From Bog-950 sp964615305 (GTDB taxonomy: Bacteria > Bacteroidota > Bacteroidia > Chitinophagales > LD1): DNA of 64,000 nt. A program made the position numbers and the translations under genes. A model generated the notes under the pieces. The model was not told the DNA's origin. It worked only from the letters and a program-made list of their open reading frames with translations, and did no database searches. Shown one piece after another: positions 43,901 through 50,952 of this stretch (within the stretch, counting starts at the first letter, position 1; the number at the start of each line of letters is the position of its first letter). The DNA lies in contig CAZTNA010000001.1 of the NCBI GenBank assembly GCA_964615305.1, forward strand, positions 124,001-188,000. Direction: 5' to 3'.

Positions 43901-44453
43901 CTCCATATCTGCCTATGTTAATATCATCATTTACATCAAGTTTCCAGTTCGGGGTAGTATATCCTATGCCTACATACCCAGGATTCGTAGCTCCTGTACC
44001 TTGTATAGTCATGTATATAGCGGGAGTACTGCCAAAATTGAAGTTAAGATTACCGTTCTGCACTACACCTATCCCCACATGATTAGTACCGGTGGGGTTT
44101 GTGATATTAAATTTCTCACCGCTTGTACTGTTGCCTGTAAACATTTGCCACATGGCATCGGAACCTGAGGGGCTTTCTGTACGGAAAACTCTGCCGGGGT
44201 TGAATGGTGCAGGGCTTGAAGTAGGGGGCGTTAAGTATGCAGCGTATGTATTGATATGTAAGGCAGCTTTGGGCACCCCTCCCCCGTTGGTAAAATCACC
44301 AATTCCTACACTCTCAACATTTGAACCAATTGGGATTTCTTCCCATGTATTACTAAGATTAGTACTAGTCGTAAATGATGTTTGAGCTACAATTACTATA
44401 GGACATAAACAAAATGTAATAAGTGTCATATAAATTGCTGTTTCATTTCTCAT
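40911..44453 (-). CDS. Surface fibre protein with YadA-head-like repeats, two S74 chaperone domains and T9SS sorting domain
   Basis: 1180 aa. Signal peptide 1-23 ('LITFCLCPIVIVAQ'). Residues ~180-370 hold repeats such as 'NTFVGYKAASGFSLSGERNT', 'CVGAIAGQFVDGNDNTYIG' and 'NTSVGYQARVG', like trimeric autotransporter heads. A first S74-like domain begins near 588 ('SDSTLKDSI') and continues 'HPKSYFFKG ... KQYGLISQQVATVLPDLV'. A second starts near 939 ('SDAQLKQNI') with 'PKTYEYRTADFPHLGL' and 'QYGLLAQEVEQVLPALV', ending in a coiled coil ('EQQHKIDSLEEVITDRLTQL'). Both keep the S-D-x-x-L-K motif of the self-cleaving endosialidase chaperone. The last ~85 residues ('NVPNPFAEQTSISYFIPEG ... GQYSYTLVID') are a T9SS type A sorting domain, so the fibre is cell-surface. 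Coupled in direction with the 44475 gene. Confidence 0.85.
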   Translation of the reverse strand: MRNETAIYMTLITFCLCPIVIVAQTSFTTSTNLSNTWEEIPIGSNVESVGIGDFTNGGGVPKAALHINTYAAYLTPPTSSPAPFNPGRVFRTESPSGSDAMWQMFTGNSTSGEKFNITNPTGTNHVGIGVVQNGNLNFNFGSTPAIYMTIQGTGATNPGYVGIGYTTPNWKLDVNDDINIGRYGGVYDKGYRINEDYVLWHNGDFSNIYVGVQAGEYDGGEENTFVGYKAASGFSLSGERNTCVGAIAGQFVDGNDNTYIGRYAGGSNSTGKENSSLGSGAGSSSQYGDGNVSVGYYAGGNQNTSNYNTSVGYQARVGTNTTTYEYATAIGAYAYAAQSYSIVLGAIYNENGYTGTNIKVGIGTKAPSASLHIDGVNSSFRYRVNNANPTNGHILTTDGSGNATWQAPPTGTLSTCNAPTQNKLAKWCNSGSMIFDNSMIYDNGTRVGINTTSPSSNTKVHVNNNDQPVGTFSYTSTTGNVGIGAYGISQNAAFANFGLVGQAKYPPNFWSVTTTLGFTLTKYSVGVMGQGSGSPVNYGGVFEANQCGSNINNYGVYASATVLRDGKCDAGFAGYFQGRITGMTPVIPVSDSTLKDSIQAITGALSIIEQLHPKSYFFKGSSYPAMNLPIEKQYGLISQQVATVLPDLVVDIMQPQILDTSGTIVQDTITLKALNYTGLIPIAIRGIQELDSLKVGTNATAADSNHVVKWNTTDKTLVNSQIYDNGTHIGIPVTDANSYVNVVNHDRDIAVNVESDYDETSEVIKATYNTDTNPNEVVAVYGYSKYVNGSSQDDGIGGKFTGGKAGVHAIADGDNSIQIGVGGESMNSTSMNVGVLGKAVRYTPSVNVGFSSYVDSADLYNAAFTGESNYINSSSTNAGIVCSAQGSSVQNVGGVFQALDSVGSRTGVYAEAHSLAMGPVAYAGYFDGDVHATGTVTWTSDAQLKQNINPLRPETALEAIMQLQPKTYEYRTADFPHLGLAQGNQYGLLAQEVEQVLPALVKAERHPEIRNIRGEVTSPAYDYKGLNYVGIIPVLIGAVKEQQHKIDSLEEVITDRLTQLEERLNGCCGESNKRDENETPTTAAHQLSVELSSMQVIVLEQNVPNPFAEQTSISYFIPEGSGAAQLIFTDMLGRTIKTMELQNSYGIVTVFASNLSKGQYSYTLVIDGKNIETKRMTKTR

Positions 44454-44474
44454 GTTTCTTGTTTTGTAGGTGAG

Positions 44475-45443
44475 TTAATTCTTAACTACTTTCGACTGAT
44501 ATGAATAGTTGCCCGATGTAAACTTGAAAAGATAAATACCATCGGCATAAGGTAGTAAATTAACAGGTGAATCTTTATTCTTGAAATTTATTTTTCTCAA
44601 AACCAATGCACCGCTAACATCTAAAACATCAAGCGTTAGTTCTTCATAGTTTGGGAAGTTTATATTTACCATACCACAGGTTGGGTTGGGGTAAATTTTA
44701 ATTGCCGTTTTCGTCCAATTATCTAAAACTCCGCTTACTGTATCATATAAAATAACTGAAACATCGTCTACATAGTACGCAGCAGTGTTTCTATTTTTAT
44801 TATAAGATGTCCAATTGGTATATGTGGTAGAGGTATGTAAGCTGTCTTTAAAATTCCCAATTACAATAAATTTTTCACCACCCGTAGCTGTGTAATTTTT
44901 TTTAAGCTCCGTCCAACCGTGGCGGTTGCCCAAGTCGGTTGTATTTTCAAATTGGGGCAGATATGGTAGGGCGCATCCCAAACAGGTATCATAAACTTCT
45001 GTTTTCGAAAAATAAACCCCCATGTCATTCGAAACGTAATTCATCGTATCACATGCGCTTACATAAAATTTAATGGTGTAAATATTCCCACCAGTAAGGG
45101 TGTCAGTTAACTCAACTTGAAGATACTCCCGATAATCTCCGTTAATGTTGGGCGGAAGTGCGCTATCCACGGCAGTACCTATTGCAGCATAGGCAATTCC
45201 TGAGTGCGCAGTTTCATATCCCCACCGGTTAGATGGGACACTAGTGTTTGGAAAAGGGTTGCAGGCATTAAAATAATCGGGAGTAGAGGATGGCATTGGA
45301 TTATTCCAATACAAAGCTCGATACAATTGACCTGCATTTGTTTGGCAAGTATCGTATTGCTCAAAGTCGCCATTAGGCACTAAATTTTGTGTTTGCGCAA
45401 ACTGCGCGAGGAGTAAAAAAAGAAAAAGTAAAAAATGCCGCAT
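44475..45443 (-). CDS. Secreted protein with T9SS sorting domain, carbohydrate-binding-like N-terminal region
   Basis: 322 aa. Signal peptide 1-18. The mature start 'NLVPNGDFEQYDTCQTNAGQLY' is a very common opening of exported Bacteroidota proteins; the following ~200 residues look like a beta-jelly-roll ('YTIKFYVSACDTMNYVSNDMGVYF', 'AAYYVDDVSVILYD'), often found as CBM-like modules. The C-terminal ~80 residues ('IKIYPNPTCGMVNINFPNYE ... DGIYLFKF') are a T9SS type A sorting domain. It lies 21 bp upstream of the 1180-aa fibre gene on the same strand, so the two are likely cotranscribed. Possibly a partner of the fibre. Confidence 0.8.
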   Translation of the reverse strand: MRHFLLFLFLLLAQFAQTQNLVPNGDFEQYDTCQTNAGQLYRALYWNNPMPSSTPDYFNACNPFPNTSVPSNRWGYETAHSGIAYAAIGTAVDSALPPNINGDYREYLQVELTDTLTGGNIYTIKFYVSACDTMNYVSNDMGVYFSKTEVYDTCLGCALPYLPQFENTTDLGNRHGWTELKKNYTATGGEKFIVIGNFKDSLHTSTTYTNWTSYNKNRNTAAYYVDDVSVILYDTVSGVLDNWTKTAIKIYPNPTCGMVNINFPNYEELTLDVLDVSGALVLRKINFKNKDSPVNLLPYADGIYLFKFTSGNYSYQSKVVKN

Positions 45444-45642
45444 AGGTCAGGGGCGGTTTTTAGTGCGTGCAGTAAATGTTAGTTTAAAATTTTAAATAAC
45501 CTAAACAGGTTAACTGGCTAAACGGTTAGTGGTTAATTGGGTAATTCCGTTTAACCCAATTGCCCAATAACCCAATAGCCGCTTAGTTACCCTCCCGTTC
45601 CCTCAAAAATTTTTCCTTTGCGCGGCTTTAAAAAAAACCGCC
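45444..45642. other. Intergenic region with low-complexity inverted words
   Basis: From ~45510 the DNA is a series of related words (TTAACCCAATTGCCCAATAACCCAA-like) with internal complementarity (AATTGGGT / ACCCAATT). CCCAATAGCCGC at 45571-45582 has its inverted partner GCGGCTATTGGG at 46504-46515, after the next gene. TTCCTTTG (45613-45620) is a weak -7 box. No gene seen. Confidence 0.5.
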
Positions 45643-46479
45643 ATGCAAAAATTCTTTACCACTCTTCTTCTGCTAACCATAGCAACCATCGCATTTGCAC
45701 AGGCCGATACCGCCCGCAGCCAATACGCAGGTATCAATGATGTAAAACTGCACTACAAAGTGCATGGCAATAGTGCCGATGTGCTTATACTGCTTCACGG
45801 CTCTATGGAAAGCATGGAGGACTGGAACAAACAAATGAACAACCTCACCAAACGCTACAAAGTAATTACCGTAGATAACCGCGGGCACGGCCGCTCCACC
45901 TTCACCGACCGCGAAATGAACTACAAACTAATGGGCGATGATGTGCGCGGGCTTATGAACTGGCTTAAAATTGACAGCGCACATATTGTGGGCTTTGGCG
46001 ATGGAGGTATTATTGGATTGTATATGGCCGTAAACTTTCCTGAGCGGGTACGTAAACTGGTGGCTATTGGTGCTAACTACAAAGTAGATACCAGTGTAGT
46101 GTATCGCGAAGTATTAGATAAAGTAAAAGCATGGGACAGCGACAAGGTTTACACTTTTGCGCGCAACAATTTCCGCGGCTGGCCTAACGACAAACTACTT
46201 GGTGCATTTACCCAACGCATGAAAACCATGCTGCTCACCGAGCCCAACCTCACCATTGCCGATTTGCAGAAAATAAAATGCCCCACCCTCTTTATCACAG
46301 GCGACCACGACATTATTAAACAACAACACACCAGCGAGATGTTTGAAAACGTGCAAAATGGCTACATGGCTGTAATACCCGGCACCAAACACTATCCGCA
46401 AAAAGAAAAACCAATAATCGTCAACGAAATTATTACCGATTTTCTCAGCAAAAAGTTTGTGAACCTTTCAAGGTTTTAA
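45643..46479 (+). CDS. Exported alpha/beta-hydrolase-fold protein lacking the usual nucleophile
   Basis: 278 aa. Signal peptide 1-20 ('LLLTIATIAFAQ'). The fold signatures are present: 'LILLHGSMESMEDWNKQM' (oxyanion region), 'ITVDNRGHGRS' and a C-terminal 'GDHDII' Asp and 'GTKHYPQ' His. The nucleophile elbow reads 'VGFGDGGIIGLYMA': position 119 is Gly where close homologues have Ser (G-x-S-D-G-G). Unless Asp120 substitutes, classical ester hydrolysis is not expected. It may be a binding protein or use another chemistry. Flanked by a 12-bp inverted pair of words. Confidence 0.82.
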   Translation: MQKFFTTLLLLTIATIAFAQADTARSQYAGINDVKLHYKVHGNSADVLILLHGSMESMEDWNKQMNNLTKRYKVITVDNRGHGRSTFTDREMNYKLMGDDVRGLMNWLKIDSAHIVGFGDGGIIGLYMAVNFPERVRKLVAIGANYKVDTSVVYREVLDKVKAWDSDKVYTFARNNFRGWPNDKLLGAFTQRMKTMLLTEPNLTIADLQKIKCPTLFITGDHDIIKQQHTSEMFENVQNGYMAVIPGTKHYPQKEKPIIVNEIITDFLSKKFVNLSRF

Positions 46480-46589
46480 CAGATTTAGCGGCTATTGGTT
46501 TTTGCGGCTATTGGGCTGTTTAAATTCTATACCGGAGAAATACAATAGTTACCGAGTAGCCCTTGAATTTCGTCTTTAAATCGTTTTTT

Positions 46590-46597
46590 TATTTTTG
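46590..46597 (+). promoter_or_regulatory. -7 promoter box of infC
   Basis: TATTTTTG, an exact TAnnTTTG match. It includes the TTG at 46595 that could otherwise be taken as the infC start, so that start is excluded and transcription should begin near 46603. Confidence 0.55.
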
Positions 46598-46624
46598 CAT
46601 CAACTAAAAACAAAAAGTTTCCAT

Positions 46625-47194
46625 TTGAGTACATCTCCACGCCCTTTTGTTCCGCGCTACGGCCGAGCGCCCTTTAAGAAAGTAGCAGAACACAATATCA
46701 ACGAACACATACGCGCATCAGAAGTTCGCTTAGTAGGCGAAAACCTAACACCGGGTGTTTATTCCACTAAGCGCGCCCTCGAGATTGCCATGGAGCAAGG
46801 CCTCGATTTAGTAGAAATTTCACCAAATGCCATGCCGCCCGTATGCAAAGTAGTGGACTACAACAAGTTTCTTTACGAAAAAAAACGTAAAGAGAAAGAG
46901 ATAAAGTCGCATGCTAAAAAGGTAGAAGTAAAAGAAATTCGTTTTACACCTAATACCGATGATCACGATGTAGAGTTTAAATCGAAACATGCCGAAAACT
47001 TTTTAAAGGAAGGCAACAAAGTGCGCACCTTTGTAATGTTTCGCGGACGAAGCATAGTGTTTAAAGAAAGAGGAGAGTTGCTTTTGCTGCAATTTGCCGA
47101 CCGCTTAAAAGATATTGCTGTAGTAGAACAATTACCCGCCCTTGATGGCAAAAAAATGTTTATGACCTTAGCTCCTAAAACCAAGAAAAAGTAG
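46625..47194 (+). CDS. infC: Translation initiation factor IF-3 (TTG start)
   Basis: 189 aa from the TTG at 46625. No in-frame ATG precedes the conserved domain, and the other candidate (TTG 46595) is part of the promoter. The N-domain 'HNINEHIRASEVRLVGEN' and the signature 'ALEIAMEQGLDLVEISPNAMPPVCKVVDYNKF' are followed by the C-domain with 'EIRFTPNTDDHDVEFKSKHA' and 'FRGRSIVF'. IF-3 binds the 30S subunit and rejects wrong start codons. In E. coli infC uses AUU and so regulates itself; a non-AUG start here fits the same logic. rpmI and rplT, its usual partners, do not follow: a terminator and a convergent gene do. Confidence 0.93.
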   Translation: MSTSPRPFVPRYGRAPFKKVAEHNINEHIRASEVRLVGENLTPGVYSTKRALEIAMEQGLDLVEISPNAMPPVCKVVDYNKFLYEKKRKEKEIKSHAKKVEVKEIRFTPNTDDHDVEFKSKHAENFLKEGNKVRTFVMFRGRSIVFKERGELLLLQFADRLKDIAVVEQLPALDGKKMFMTLAPKTKKK

Positions 47195-47223
47195 CTGGGG
47201 TTGGTTCTCCTGATTTTATAACG

Positions 47224-47249
47224 GCACCTCTAGAAGGTGCTTTTTTTTT
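47224..47249 (+). terminator. Intrinsic terminator of infC
   Basis: Stem GCACCT/AGGTGC (47224-47229 / 47235-47240), loop CTAGA, then nine T. It ends at the stop codon of the convergent LysM-TPR gene and confirms that infC is not followed by rpmI-rplT. Confidence 0.88.
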
Positions 47250-49341
47250 ACTGACAGCTTTTCTTTATGGCTTTGACTGCAGCCGGGTAACCCAAGTCAG
47301 CTGCGTTTGATAAGTCCATGCACCCGTCAGCCAGTTCATTGTTCGATATTTTTGCCAACCCGCGATAATAATAGGCCGATGGGTCGGTCAGTTCAAAAAT
47401 CAAGAAACGGGTGTAGTCATCAATAGCTCCGGCATAGTCTTTATTCAAAAATTTGGCCTGTCCTCTTGCTTTATAGGCGTATTGTATAGCCCGGTTTAGT
47501 TGCACTACCTTGTCATAATCTATAATCGCATCGCGGTATTTTTTCCAGTCCATTAAAATAGAAGCACGTGCCATGAGCGCAGAAACATCGTTAGGGTTGA
47601 GTGTTAATGCGCGGTTATAAGAGTTGTATGCATCTGATTTGCGTTTCATTTTTGTCTGCAGGTTGCCCAGGCTTATGAAAAGTTTTGGCTTAGTGCTATC
47701 TATAGTGGCACAATGCTGATAAGATTTTAAAGCGGTTTGCTGTGTGCCAAACATGGCCTCCATTTCAGCCAAGGCAAACCATGCATCAAAATATTTTGGT
47801 GATAGTTCAATAGCTTTATGCAGGTACGATTCTGCATTACGAAAATTTTTATCGCTCATTGCCTTCTGATACCTTCGGTAAAAGAACTCTGCTTTTATTC
47901 TCTTCACAGAGTCGGCACTGGCAAGCAATGCCTCGCCTACTCCCATTCGTTTTACGGGAGGTATAACTGTTGGTGTATTCGTTGTTTCCTTTTGCTTTTC
48001 AATAGAAATTGCGTTTGTAACAATAGCTGAATCAACCATTGGGTGAACAGGCGTAGTATCGGGTGCGCTGGCCTGTACTACCCTAGTTGAATTTGGTTCT
48101 GCGATAACTTTTGCGGTAGCTCTTACACTGTCAATAGTTTTAACTTCAACTGTGTTCTTAGTTGCAACAGGCGCTGGTTTTTTCTTTACAATTGGTACAA
48201 TAACTATAGAATCGCTGCCGTTGGGTACTTTAATTTTTAATGCTACCGTAGAGTCATTTTTTACGTCTGTCATTTTTAGCTTACGCTGCAAACTGTCGGT
48301 TACAGAAGTAATAGCTCGGGCGGTGTCCCAATGTGATTTTTGCTGAAGCGGGTCTATTGCCCGGGCGGTGTCCCACTGCCCCTTTTCAGACACGGGTTGT
48401 TTAGCATGATTTTTTTCTGGAGCCGGTTTCATGGCAGTGGAAGGCAAGTCGTATATGATGACCGTATCGAGTCCATAATATTGTTTAGCACGTTTTGCTT
48501 TTTTCTCAAACTTACGCGATTCAGCAACTGTAACATCAGCTTGTGCCTGGGGTTCGTCTTTAATAATTACTGTGGCCACGGTAGTTTCCGATGGCCTGTT
48601 GTCTGCATAGGTTTTAGTAGCGTAGATAATAGTATCGGAAGCACTTACTACTGTATCGCGTGTAATAACCGGTGGTGCAGATGGGTTTACCCTTGCTTCT
48701 ACAACTTTTTTCGCATCGATTAACTTAGCTATTTCTTGTGTTAAGCTATCGCGTACGTTTTCTAAATATGGCGTAAGCAGTGCCTTTTCACGCGAGCGTT
48801 TCATTCTCCGAAGCATAGCCTGGACATTTTTTTCATCTACTTTTGTAGTGTCAGCTACGTTGAGCGAGTCAAAACTTGCCTGTAGGCCTTGCATCATAGC
48901 TTGGTTTAGCTCAAGTTGCGCTTCTATTAACATTAACCGGGTGCGGTCTTCTTCGGGGTCAAAGAAAGTTTCGGGTAGCGGTGCCAGCAAGTCTTTTTCT
49001 GCATCGGCATATAGTAAAGCCATCTGCGCACTGTCGGCATCCACCGCTTTATGAATTACCACTTGCTGCTGCTCGTATTTATACCCCTTAGCGTAAATCG
49101 GAATTTTTATTCGTTGGCCGGGCACTAAATCTTGCTGTATGTTGCGAAGCTTGTTAAGCTTTACTATCAGTTCCGGATCTACGTGCAGTTTCTGAGCTAC
49201 CGAAAAAACTTTTTCAGTTTTCTTGATATCATACTTTCCAATTTTATAAGCTACAGCAGAATCGGGAACGGCTGCTAAACTTATTTCCACCAACAGTACA
49301 CCAATACAGAAAAATACAAGATGAACTCTCATGAGGTGCAC
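47248..49341 (-). CDS. LysM and TPR repeat protein, exported
   Basis: 697 aa. A signal peptide covers ~1-24 ('VFFCIGVLLVEISLAA'). A LysM-like module follows at ~33-82 ('EKVFSVAQKLHVDPELIVKLNKLRNIQQDLVPGQRIKIP'), which would bind peptidoglycan. Residues ~90-470 are low-complexity and charged, with a coiled-coil-like stretch and a short internal repeat 'WDTARAI' occurring twice 20 residues apart. From ~485 about five TPR units are seen ('AESYLHKAIELSPKYFDAWFALAEM', 'AYNSYNRALTLNPNDVSALMAR'). Probably a periplasmic scaffold linked to the cell wall; possibly a T9SS or division accessory, which is inference. Confidence 0.85.
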   Translation of the reverse strand: MHLMRVHLVFFCIGVLLVEISLAAVPDSAVAYKIGKYDIKKTEKVFSVAQKLHVDPELIVKLNKLRNIQQDLVPGQRIKIPIYAKGYKYEQQQVVIHKAVDADSAQMALLYADAEKDLLAPLPETFFDPEEDRTRLMLIEAQLELNQAMMQGLQASFDSLNVADTTKVDEKNVQAMLRRMKRSREKALLTPYLENVRDSLTQEIAKLIDAKKVVEARVNPSAPPVITRDTVVSASDTIIYATKTYADNRPSETTVATVIIKDEPQAQADVTVAESRKFEKKAKRAKQYYGLDTVIIYDLPSTAMKPAPEKNHAKQPVSEKGQWDTARAIDPLQQKSHWDTARAITSVTDSLQRKLKMTDVKNDSTVALKIKVPNGSDSIVIVPIVKKKPAPVATKNTVEVKTIDSVRATAKVIAEPNSTRVVQASAPDTTPVHPMVDSAIVTNAISIEKQKETTNTPTVIPPVKRMGVGEALLASADSVKRIKAEFFYRRYQKAMSDKNFRNAESYLHKAIELSPKYFDAWFALAEMEAMFGTQQTALKSYQHCATIDSTKPKLFISLGNLQTKMKRKSDAYNSYNRALTLNPNDVSALMARASILMDWKKYRDAIIDYDKVVQLNRAIQYAYKARGQAKFLNKDYAGAIDDYTRFLIFELTDPSAYYYRGLAKISNNELADGCMDLSNAADLGYPAAVKAIKKSCQ

Positions 49342-49440
49342 AAGTTATGCTTTACGTAGCTGTACAATAATTATTTAGCCAAACTTAATTGTTGATTGTA
49401 AACAAAACAGGCCATGCCGGGTTTAATGTAGAACAGGCAA

Positions 49441-49731
49441 TCAAAGAATAATTACCTCGCGCACCACTTCACTGCCCAGCATTTCGTTAAACCTAAGTTT
49501 AATGGTATCGCGCAGATAAGTGAGTTCATTCTTGAGCGGTGCCGAATTTACCTGCACATAAAGTTTGCCTTTAGTAAGCCAAACATTAGTAGTGTATTTA
49601 GCGGTGGTTTTACCCATTACCTCTTGCCACGAATCGCGAATGCGGCTTTCGTCTAGCTTTGGTTTTAACTTTAAGTCAGAAACCATTTGGTCAAGTGCCT
49701 CTTTAATGGTTACCGAATTTTTGTTGCGCAT
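49441..49731 (-). CDS. DUF721 (DciA-like) protein
   Basis: 96 aa. 'TIKEALDQMVSDLKLKPKLDESRIRDSWQEVMG' followed by 'TKGKLYVQVNSAPLKNELTYLRDTI' is the DUF721 fold with its conserved 'W..vvG' and 'L.v.v.s..w..eL..l'. In many bacteria DciA helps load the replicative helicase; Bacteroidota have this short version. It is transcribed alone. The family call is firm, the role is by analogy. Confidence 0.85.
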   Translation of the reverse strand: MRNKNSVTIKEALDQMVSDLKLKPKLDESRIRDSWQEVMGKTTAKYTTNVWLTKGKLYVQVNSAPLKNELTYLRDTIKLRFNEMLGSEVVREVIIL

Positions 49732-49850
49732 AGGGCTAAAATAGCAAAGCGGTTAAAAATGACCGGTGTCTTGTATGGCTATCTATTCAATTCACAATAG
49801 CCTTTGCAAATACTGTTACTAAAAACAGGTATAGGATTTCGGACCACTTC

Positions 49851-49858
49851 TACATTCG
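49851..49858 (+). promoter_or_regulatory. -7 box almost on the start codon of the Gfo/Idh gene
   Basis: TACATTCG ends 4 bases before the ATG at 49863. If used, the mRNA would be leaderless or nearly so. Confidence 0.35.
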
Positions 49859-49862
49859 TGGC

Positions 49863-50864
49863 ATGGCAAAAACAGTTCGTATTGGTGTGTTCGGTGTGGG
49901 GCACCTTGGTAAAATTCACGTTAAACTGCTCAAAGAAATTTCCGGATTTAATGTGGTGGGGTTCTATGACCCCGATGATAAAAATGCACATAAAGCAGAA
50001 ACTGATTTTGAAATCAAGCGTTTTGAATCAGCCAGAAAATTGATAGAGAGTTGCGATGCCATTGATATAGTATCGCCCACTACCACACATTTTCAAATAG
50101 CACGTGATGCAATAAAAAAAGGGAAACATATTTTTATAGAGAAACCTCTTTCATCTACACTCGATGAAGCGCAGGAGTTAGTTCAGTTAGTGGACGAGGC
50201 TCGGGTAAAAGCTATGGTGGGGCATGTGGAACGTTTTAACCCTGCCTTGCTTTCATTAAATAAAAAACACCTGAAGCCCATGTTTATTGAAGTTCACCGG
50301 TTAGCCGAGTTTAACCCCCGCGGAACAGATGTAAGTGTAGTGCTCGATTTAATGATTCACGATTTGGATATAATACTCAGTTTGGTAAAAGCAAACGTAA
50401 AGCGTATTTCAGCCAGTGGGGTGGCCATACTTTCAAAAAGCCCCGACATAGCTAATGCCCGTATTGAGTTTGATAACGGATGCGTTGCCAACGTTACAGC
50501 CAGTCGTATTTCGGTAAAAAGTATGCGTAAAATGCGCATTTTTCAACCAGGCGCTTATATCAGTATGGACTTTTTGAAGAAAAAAAGCGACCTTTTCAGA
50601 ATTGAAGACGAAATGCCTTCTACTAATGGAGATGCCAACCATTTTGAACTCGACCTGCCCGACAACACCAAAAAATACATTACCTACGAAACAGCCGAAA
50701 AAAAAGATACAAACGCTATACAAATGGAGTTGGACCTCTTCCACAAGTCAATTACTCAAGATAAACCTGTGCCCGTTACGGTACTTGAAGGCTACAATGC
50801 CATGCACTTAGCACACCAAATTTTAGATAGAATTAATAAGCAGCTCGTAGTTAAAAAAGTGTAA
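49863..50864 (+). CDS. Gfo/Idh/MocA family oxidoreductase
   Basis: 333 aa. The N-terminal Rossmann fold 'RIGVFGVGHLGKIHVKLL' binds NAD(P); 'GKHIFIEKPLSSTLDEAQEL' contains the family EKP motif with its catalytic Lys. 'GHVERFNPALLSL' and 'LDLMIHDLDIILSLV' (the H of the D-x-x-x-H motif) are the substrate side. Enzymes of this subgroup oxidise nucleotide-activated sugars such as UDP-GlcNAc-type compounds for surface glycans. It is first in a run of polysaccharide genes on the same strand. Confidence 0.88.
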   Translation: MAKTVRIGVFGVGHLGKIHVKLLKEISGFNVVGFYDPDDKNAHKAETDFEIKRFESARKLIESCDAIDIVSPTTTHFQIARDAIKKGKHIFIEKPLSSTLDEAQELVQLVDEARVKAMVGHVERFNPALLSLNKKHLKPMFIEVHRLAEFNPRGTDVSVVLDLMIHDLDIILSLVKANVKRISASGVAILSKSPDIANARIEFDNGCVANVTASRISVKSMRKMRIFQPGAYISMDFLKKKSDLFRIEDEMPSTNGDANHFELDLPDNTKKYITYETAEKKDTNAIQMELDLFHKSITQDKPVPVTVLEGYNAMHLAHQILDRINKQLVVKKV

Positions 50865-50952
50865 GGCTTCCTTCTTCCGCGCATAATCATTTCGCCATAA
50901 AGTTTTTTGTTTATTCGCAATCTTTTTAAGGGAACTACGTTTGGTTGCCGTT

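Noticed and set aside
36988..44453. Diversity-generating retroelement acting on the fibre genes
   Set aside because: No reverse transcriptase and no template/variable repeat pair were seen; the only repeats are outside the coding region.
36988..45443. Prophage or phage tail locus
   Set aside because: Only fibre-like proteins with bacterial signal peptides and a T9SS domain occur; there is no capsid, terminase, portal or integrase.
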